Below are positions 57,804 through 64,000 of a stretch of 64,000 nucleotides of DNA, piece by piece (the first letter of the stretch is position 1; every line of letters begins with the position of its first letter). This DNA is from Amaurobius ferox (lineage: Eukaryota > Arthropoda > Arachnida > Araneae > Amaurobiidae). The stretch spans positions 140,671,313-140,735,312 of the forward strand of contig OX578133.1 of NCBI GenBank assembly GCA_951213105.1. The letters run 5' to 3'. Position numbers and translations under genes: made by a program. The notes beneath the pieces are model-generated. The model searched no databases. It had not been told where the DNA came from and was given only the letters and a program-made list of their open reading frames with translations.

Positions 57804-58695
57804 GGGTGTAACAAAAAGATTGAAATGTGCTTTAATTCTTTAGCTGCTGGAGATAAGTGGGCAATGTAAATTGCAAAAATGTTGGAAGTAAGGCAGGAAA
57901 TAAGACTACATTAATGAAATAGTCCTCCCATTAATTTTCAAAAAGTTACACTTTTTACATTTTTATACGACCCCCTTAGACAAATTTGGTCAATCAGAAA
58001 TTTTTTATTTTTAATGCAACGAGATCAATAAAAAAAAAAACCACATATCTGTATCTTCAAAATTAAGTGAGTTATATTTAATTGAACATTGTGAATGGGG
58101 ACCATATATCAAATTAGAAATGTAAATTTGTGACATATCACAAAAAAGATCAATGTATGCATATTTTAATTATGTGCCCCAACTGCGTAGTGAGTACTAC
58201 TGCTTTATATGATCTCTGTTTGTGTAATGCTTTGTTTTTAGATGGATTCGTGATAAAAAATTTTGACACATATTAACATATTTTTGATCTAAACAATTTT
58301 CATCATCAATTTGTTTATGATCCCCATTTTCACTGAGGAAACAGCATTTCACATGATACGGAAAAGTGGCATAAGTCAGATTTTTTCCTTTATCATAATT
58401 CAGTTGATTTTAAAGATACACATATGCATTTCTTTTAATGATCTTGTTGCATTAAAAATAAAATTTTTCTGATTGACCAAATTTGTCTAAGGGGGGTCGT
58501 ATAAAAATTAAAAAAGTGTAACTTTTTGAAAATTAATGGGAGGACTAACATTCATTTCATGGGAGAATTAACATGGGTTTCATTAACATAGTCTTACTTC
58601 CTACCTTATTTTCAACATTTTTGCAATTTACATTTCCCACTTATTTCCAACAGGTAAAGAATTAAAGCGTGTTTCAATCTTTTTGGGACACCCTG
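57802..58695. mobile_element. MITE with ~260-bp terminal inverted repeats
   Basis: CAGGGTGT(A/C)(A/C)(C)AAAAAGATTGAAA at the left is matched inversely at the right end (58695). The arms extend inward past the GACCCCCTTAGACAAATTTGGTCAATCAGAAA block, about 57802..58060 and 58430..58695. No coding capacity. The ends resemble those of the next element (CAGGGTGTCCCAAAAA), so it may be mobilised by a related mariner transposase. Confidence 0.88.
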
Positions 58696-59469
58696 TATAC
58701 AGGGTGTCCCAAAAACATTGACTTTAACTTTTGTTCCTTAAATATTAATCTTAGACATATATAATAAATTACAAAGTTGCACAAAAAAAAAGCACAGAAT
58801 TTTATGAAATCGATAAAAATTTTCAGGGGATTAAATTTGAAGAAATACAAAATTTAAACTTTTATACAGACCCCGCACAAAAATATTTCCAATGAGTAAA
58901 ATGTGCCCCAAACACTAATAAGGTGATATACAAAATTTCAGCATTTTATCATAAAAAGTCCCAGAGATATGTTTAAACAAAGTTGGTGAGGGATTAATCA
59001 CAAATTAAAATGTAAATGTTTATAGCAAGAGTGCAAATGGCACAACGCAGAAATGCATCATAAGCAAATAATATCTGCCTCTTATTTTTAGATTTATTTA
59101 TAATTTTTCAAAAATATGCTTCCTCAAAAATGCCTTAAAATTTTACATGATTAATTACAGAATAAAACTTGGAAATGGCACAATCAAAATGAACTTTAAA
59201 ACAGTTTAGAAATGTATGCATATGCAAATATCTGCCTCTGATCAGTGTGTTACACAATCGCAACAGACACATCATCACAGGGGAAAGTTGTTTTCACTCT
59301 GCTATTGATCAATTGCCTTGCTTAAGTAAGTGTAGCATGTGCAACCTGGCAGTCTGAGCGACACTTAAATATTTCACATTTCTACTACATTTTGATAATG
59401 TAGTTAGCCTGTACCGACAGTATATTGCAATACAGCAACAAAGAACTTTTTTAAATGCTTATGCTGTAC

Positions 59470-62095
59470 AATTTTCGCAATCGCAATGCTAACGAAACTG
59501 CATAGGAATATCAACGTACTTTTCTCAATTCTTGATATCCTTCTGGGAGATTTATTTCTCTAATGGTGCAACGACTGCGTGAAAGAGGAAGCGTACATCA
59601 TGTAGGTGGACTAGGTAGGCCCAGACTTCACTTAACTGATGTAGAAATTGATATTTTAGCTTACTTTTGCAGTCAACCACATAGTAGTGTTCGTACCGCT
59701 GCTTCAGAAATTAACATACCATATGCAACAGTGTGGAGCATACTGAGACTGAATAAATGGCATCCATTTAACATTCATGGTGTGCAAGGACAGGAACCAA
59801 CAGATTATCAACGTTGTTTAGATTTTTGTAATTGGGCTCTAAATCAGGAAGATGCAAATCCCTCTTTCCTGAAATACGTAATTTGGACTGACGAATGCTG
59901 TTTTAAACAAGATGGATGCATAAATCCTCAAAATGAGCACTTCTGGTCTGACACAAATCCATTTGTGGTACATGATATTCATCATCAGAAGCAATTTTCT
60001 GTGAATGTATGGTGCAGTATTTTCAGAAACCGTTTGCTTGGACCCAGGCGCGCTAACCATTCGCCTATACGCCAAATGCGAAAAGATCGCAAAACTGGCG
60101 ATAAAAAAAATACTTTGGCGAAAAAAATGGCGAATGATTTTTTGGAAACTGTGAAAATTTCGTAAATATTTTTTTGGGAAGTAATATGGAATAAAAGTCC
60201 GATTTAATTTGGAATAAAAGTCCGATTCCAGACAAGTAGGCCTATGACATACGAGCATTGTCTCCTGTCTGTTTTGGCGTCCTTGACAAACTGCGGCAAT
60301 CAAAACATTATCTGGATTCCGTCCGTTATGTGAGACTATTTTTTTCGTTAACCATGAATCGCACAACCGTTAACCTCCAACACAGTTATTAGATACCCTC
60401 CAATAAACAAAACAAAAAAACACTTTCAACTTAAAATCCTGCATTATAGTTTTAAACAATCCGTGTTACAGAATTATTTCTGAAAAGAGCCATTTTTTGT
60501 CGAAAACGATCAGCCGTAATCAGAGAAACAAGTGATAAACATCGAACGAAAATGTATGTATATTTTTTGATGACGCGTATACAATGGTAGTCCGGAGCAT
60601 CTGGAGGGTAGAGAAATTAGGAGTGTGCAATTGCGTAATTACTACCGCATCGTTTTAGGATCGATTGTCTTGTGGGAAAAAATAACTTTTAGACTTACGA
60701 TGTTTTTTTTTATAGACTCCGCATATAAATCGACCCCCCACCCCCACACACACACACTTTGAAGCGTTTTTTTTTTGGTCACAAATTTCTCGACTTACGC
60801 GAGTATATACGGTAAATAAAAAAGCATGTAATTTTAGTTAAAACCAACTGAAAAAAGGCCACTACTAATTATTATCACAGATGCCAACTTGCGGTTTGCT
60901 GTTTTTGTCATAAGTTGAATCGTAGTTTATCTTTTTGTTATGATTTTTTAAGCCTGCCTGGCTTGTTTTCGTTTCATCTTCATCATCATCTTTGTGGTTG
61001 TTATACGATCCTTAAGCCTGCCTGAACTTTAAAACCGACATAAAAATGTATCCCTTAGATAGTTTTGGTGCCTAATTTTAAAGAAATATAATGATGTTAC
61101 TGCATATAAAAATATTATGGATGTAGCAAGAATTGGTTTCACGTGTCCTATGACAACAACCATTGTTGAAAAAGGCTTTAGTAAACAGATCATAAATTTC
61201 ATTAAGTAGTAACATCGGAGTAAAAAATCTCAGTGACTTGATTCTTATAAATAGTGAAGGGCCAGATATGAAAGATTTTAACTTTAAGGCAGCTTTTGAA
61301 AATGGGTGTATAATACAAAAATTCGACGCTTGCCTGGTTTATATGATAATGAAACTATGTGAATTATAAAATAAATTTGTCATTTTTGTAACTCATTGTG
61401 ATCTTTCATTGGTAAATACAAGTTTAATTTACTAATAGCCTATTTAATGATTAAAAAAATGAAATCTACCTATCTTTATATCTTGTTTAGAATGAAATTA
61501 ATATTATTAGCTGCATTATGGCTTAAAAGTAGAAATTTTTTCACCGATGGCGATAACTTTGACTAATAATCATGTAATTTGGCTAATGATGTTTCAATTT
61601 GGCTAATTTGTTGGCTAACAGTTTGAAATTCCTAGCCCGGGCCCTGGGACCCATACAGTATGATGGTATGTTGGCGGGTGACAGATATGTTAATGAGATT
61701 CTGAATGCGGTTATTCCTGATTTTATGGATGAACTGCCCCTAACAGTACTTCCACATGTATGGTTTGAACAGGATGGATTCCAGTTCACCATACTACAGT
61801 TGTGAAACACTCGTTAAATAACGAGTTTCCAGGCAAGTGGATTGGCTTGTATGGGCCAGTCCAATTTCCCCCTAGATTGCCTGATTTAACGCCTATGGAT
61901 TTTTATTTGTGGGGTTGTTCATGCACAACTGTTTAACTGTCAACTCCCTTAAATAAAGCAGAGTTGTAACAACACATTGAAGATGGTTGTAGTGACATCA
62001 CCGTACAAGAACTTGATCAAGTGCACAGAAGTGTTATCAGGCGAATGCAGCTCTGTATTGGCATGGATGGAAAACATTTTGAACAAGCTTTGTAA
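59470..62095 (+). pseudogene. Mariner-like transposase split by an hAT insertion
   Basis: The N-terminus (NRNANETA ... MVQRLRERGSVHHVGGLGRP) has two stop codons before 59563. Then comes a helix-turn-helix with SVRTAASEINIPYATVWSIL and the catalytic block YVIWTDECCFKQDG. The frame reads VWCSIFRNRLLGP at 60044 and resumes at 61652 with IQYDGMLAGDRY. Further blocks are VWFEQDGFQF (second D), LPDLTPMDFYLWG (third D) and an end at HFEQAL, 62095. The C-terminal part has several stops and frameshifts. It belongs to the same broad DD~41D mariner group as the relic at 27016..28008, but its sequence is clearly different. Confidence 0.87.
60045..61643 (+). mobile_element. Decayed hAT element inside the mariner transposase
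   Basis: The left junction is cttggacc|CAGGCGCG and the right junction CTAGCCCGGGCC|ctgggacc, an 8-bp duplication with one mismatch. The right end has the GC-rich GCCCGGGC style of many hAT ends. The only coding trace is the C-terminal dimerisation region at about 61110..61310 (IGFTCPMTTTIVEKGFSKQ, IGVKNLSDLILINSEGPDM). Its middle (60390..60730) is homologous, inverted, to 31940..32360. Confidence 0.78.
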
Positions 62096-62572
62096 TCTTT
62101 TTGTAAAGTTATTATTTCCACACAGTGTAGATACTTTTGTACCACTAAATAGCAAAATTATTATTTATTTATGTAATCATCGTTTTCTTTCATAATTTGT
62201 GTATGACCCCTGAAACGTGATCTGCAGACATGATTTTTCCCTTTAGAGAAGCCATGTCGATGCACCGAAAACTGTTTTAAGTCAGCATTTTTGTCTTTTC
62301 ATATTTCTGGGACTTTTTATGATAAAATGCTAAAATTTTGTACATCACCTTATTAGTGTATGGGGGTACATTTTACTCATTGGAAATGTTTTTATACAGG
62401 GGCCATATAAAAATTTAAATTTTGTATTTCTTAAAATGTATTTACCTTGAAAATGTTAATCGATTTCATAAAATTCTGTATATTTTTTTACGCAACTTTG
62501 TGATTTATTATATATGTCTAAGATCAATATTTAAGGAATAAAAGCTAAGGCCAATGTTTTTGGGACACCCTG

Positions 62573-63524
62573 TGTGTATATATATATATATATATACCAA
62601 AATGTATGGCGATATGAAATATTAAAATTTAAAGAGTAACACCTTAGAATATAATAAAGTCTTTATGTTAAAAAAATCACATTAAAACCAGAGTGCTTTC
62701 AGATGTAAAGCATCCATCACCAGTTTTCAATTGCGAAAAGAATAGGGGATATATGGGCTCTTATACTCAGTCAAAAACCATGAACAAAATTTGTATACAA
62801 ATAGTCAGATTACATAAAAATTTAAATGAGAAACATTTAATTATAAAATTCACATAGTAGAAGCAAAATACAAATAAAGGCTTTAGATGTCAAAATAACA
62901 GAATTCAAAGTCTAAAAATTCAGATACAGATAACTCTCAAGGAGTCAAGAATGAGACACCACATGAAACTAAGATTTCGAAGAAGGTCAATATTACAGAT
63001 AGAGTCCAGATAAATATAAATAAAGAGTTATTCAAACAGCAATATATTACATGGACCATTACAATGAGTTAACAAACATGTTTTAACAAAAACCATGATG
63101 AAGTTATCATTAATAACAATTTTGGATAAAGCAGTGGAAAGTTTATTATGTTTAATATCACATACATGTTTGTATAATAATGCCGAAAGTATGTTTAGTA
63201 CTGCCCATATAAAATTCCATTTTCAGGGAAAAGGAGGGGAACAACATGCACCCCAGCTTGTTTTAAGATATTAATTTTATATTTAAACTTATCAGTATGA
63301 ATACGACTAAACAAAGAATAACAATAGATTGTGCAGGTTTAAATTTAAATTCATGGCAAAACTGTACCAGAGGATGAAAAAACATAGGATGATAAGGAAG
63401 TCTCGATTTGTAATGCAAAAGGTCAGAAAACTGAGAAAGTTTAGTTTTAGGATAAATATATTTAGAATGACTAGAGATGAAAATTTCATAAATAAACTCA
63501 AAAGGCTTCATAGACAAGATTAAA
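62573..63524. other. KAT8 intron with retroelement-end-like sequence
   Basis: Begins with (TA)n. The minus strand at 62723..62693 carries CTGGTGATGGATGCTTTAC..CTGAAAGCAC, similar to the hammerhead-like motif at the other three sites. Open frames at 63263..63523 on both strands are not recognised. Confidence 0.5.
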
Positions 63525-63526
63525 TA

Positions 63527-64000
63527 CAGGGTCGAGTCACATTATTGTGATCTCTTACTTTTGACGTCAATAGCACATAAAGAAAGAATGTGTCATGAGC
63601 TGGCTTTGTGGGTATATGGTGTAGTGTAGGCATTCTGAAAACATATCGCTCATTGCTGTTATGGCTAGAAGGAGCAATTTATCAATTTGGAAAAATGGAT
63701 GATTATCGGGTTTGCCAAGGGTGGCAGATTTTTGAAACAGTGCAGTTTATGAACTGTTCATATGCTGTGGTGAAAGTGTATCATCAATAAAGAAATGGTT
63801 CCATTGTGAGTAAGCGATGTGGAAACTATGGGACACCATGCGCAATTGATGTGAAAGATGAACGTTGGTTGCGAAGGTTCGTAAAGGCTGATTGCAGCAC
63901 TACACTGGCTGAATGAACCAGGAGGCTACTGGAATTGTGTCTCAAATGACAGTTCAGCAAACCCTGCTGTGGATGGGCTTCCGAAGCAGATGGATGATAA
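63527..64000 (+). mobile_element. Tc1-like transposon, 5' end (runs off right edge)
   Basis: Starts CAGGGTCGAGTCACATTATT after TA (63525..63526). From about 63650 the plus strand encodes a broken Tc1-type N-terminus: RRSNLSIWKNGDYR-like, then MNCSYAVVKVYHQ, a stop, RNGSIVSKRCGN, DVKDERWLRRFVKADCSTTLAE and another stop. This is the paired-like DNA-binding region. The catalytic domain is beyond the window. Confidence 0.82.

Larger units (their letters stand above)
58700..62572 (+). mobile_element. Mariner-like transposon with ~280-bp TIRs
   Basis: The left end CAGGGTGTCCCAAAAACATT is repeated inversely at 62572. The arms match to about 58982 and 62290, ending at AAAAAGTCCCAGA(G/A)ATATG. On the left it shares the TATA at 58696..58699 with the preceding MITE. 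It encodes a plus-strand transposase interrupted by a decayed hAT (60045..61643). Without that insert the element is about 2.3 kb. Confidence 0.92.

Overview
Eukaryotic, AT-rich, intron-scale DNA, probably from an arthropod. The mix of Ty1/copia, Ty3/gypsy, hAT, long-TIR mariner, Tc1 and piggyBac-like elements would fit a chelicerate such as a spider, but that is only inference. No bacterial gene, CRISPR array, rRNA gene or stand-alone tRNA gene is visible. The only cellular gene I can support lies on the minus strand and is split into small exons: a KAT8/MOF-type (MYST) histone acetyltransferase. Three internal coding exons are present at 57324..57161, 31165..31115 and 21971..21807. They have consensus splice sites, compatible phases and a protein that runs continuously along KAT8. 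The start of the gene (first half of the chromo-barrel) lies beyond 64 kb. Its end (acetyl-CoA binding and catalytic core) should lie left of position 1. The whole window is therefore gene interior: one intron of 25,995 bp, one of 9,143 bp, and parts of two more longer than 6.6 kb and 21.8 kb.

The rest is a layered set of transposable elements sitting in those introns. 1..12680: a minus-strand Ty3/gypsy element (leader and gag at 12680..11433, protease and RT at 4160..2587) split by two minus-strand Ty1/copia elements. One copia is complete, 4161..11432, with near-identical LTRs, a 5-bp AGTCA duplication and a tRNA-derived SINE inside its 3' LTR. The other runs off the left edge and its reading frame is open to the edge. 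12681..18679: non-coding DNA with a 63-bp codon-phased repeat and palindromes. 18688..21181: an hAT element with an 8-bp duplication. 23.4..24.5 kb: a dead Tc1-like transposase. 24588..29884: a non-autonomous LTR element carrying gag remnants and, nested in it, a mariner-like element with about 190-bp inverted repeats (26771..28431). A deletion derivative of that mariner lies at 37653..38572.

39.6..43.8 kb: a degenerate minisatellite split by an unusual DNA transposon (39937..43480, possibly Sola-like) with a 4-bp duplication, a transposase of about 700 codons and repeated subterminal GGTAACGGACTAAC motifs. 45.35..47.96 kb: a diverged palindrome of about 2.6 kb whose arms each contain tandem modules. 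48381..53286: a TIR-bounded element carrying a nested hAT (48587..51272) and a ~170-bp tandem repeat. 53398..53982: a foldback repeat with hammerhead-like motifs. 55197..56278: a piggyBac-like TTAA element. 57802..62572: two long-TIR elements abutting through a shared TATA, the second broken by a decayed hAT. 63527 to the end: the start of a Tc1-like element. The coding regions of these elements work only for their own transposition. The only host function visible is the acetyltransferase, which acetylates histone H4 in its known relatives.
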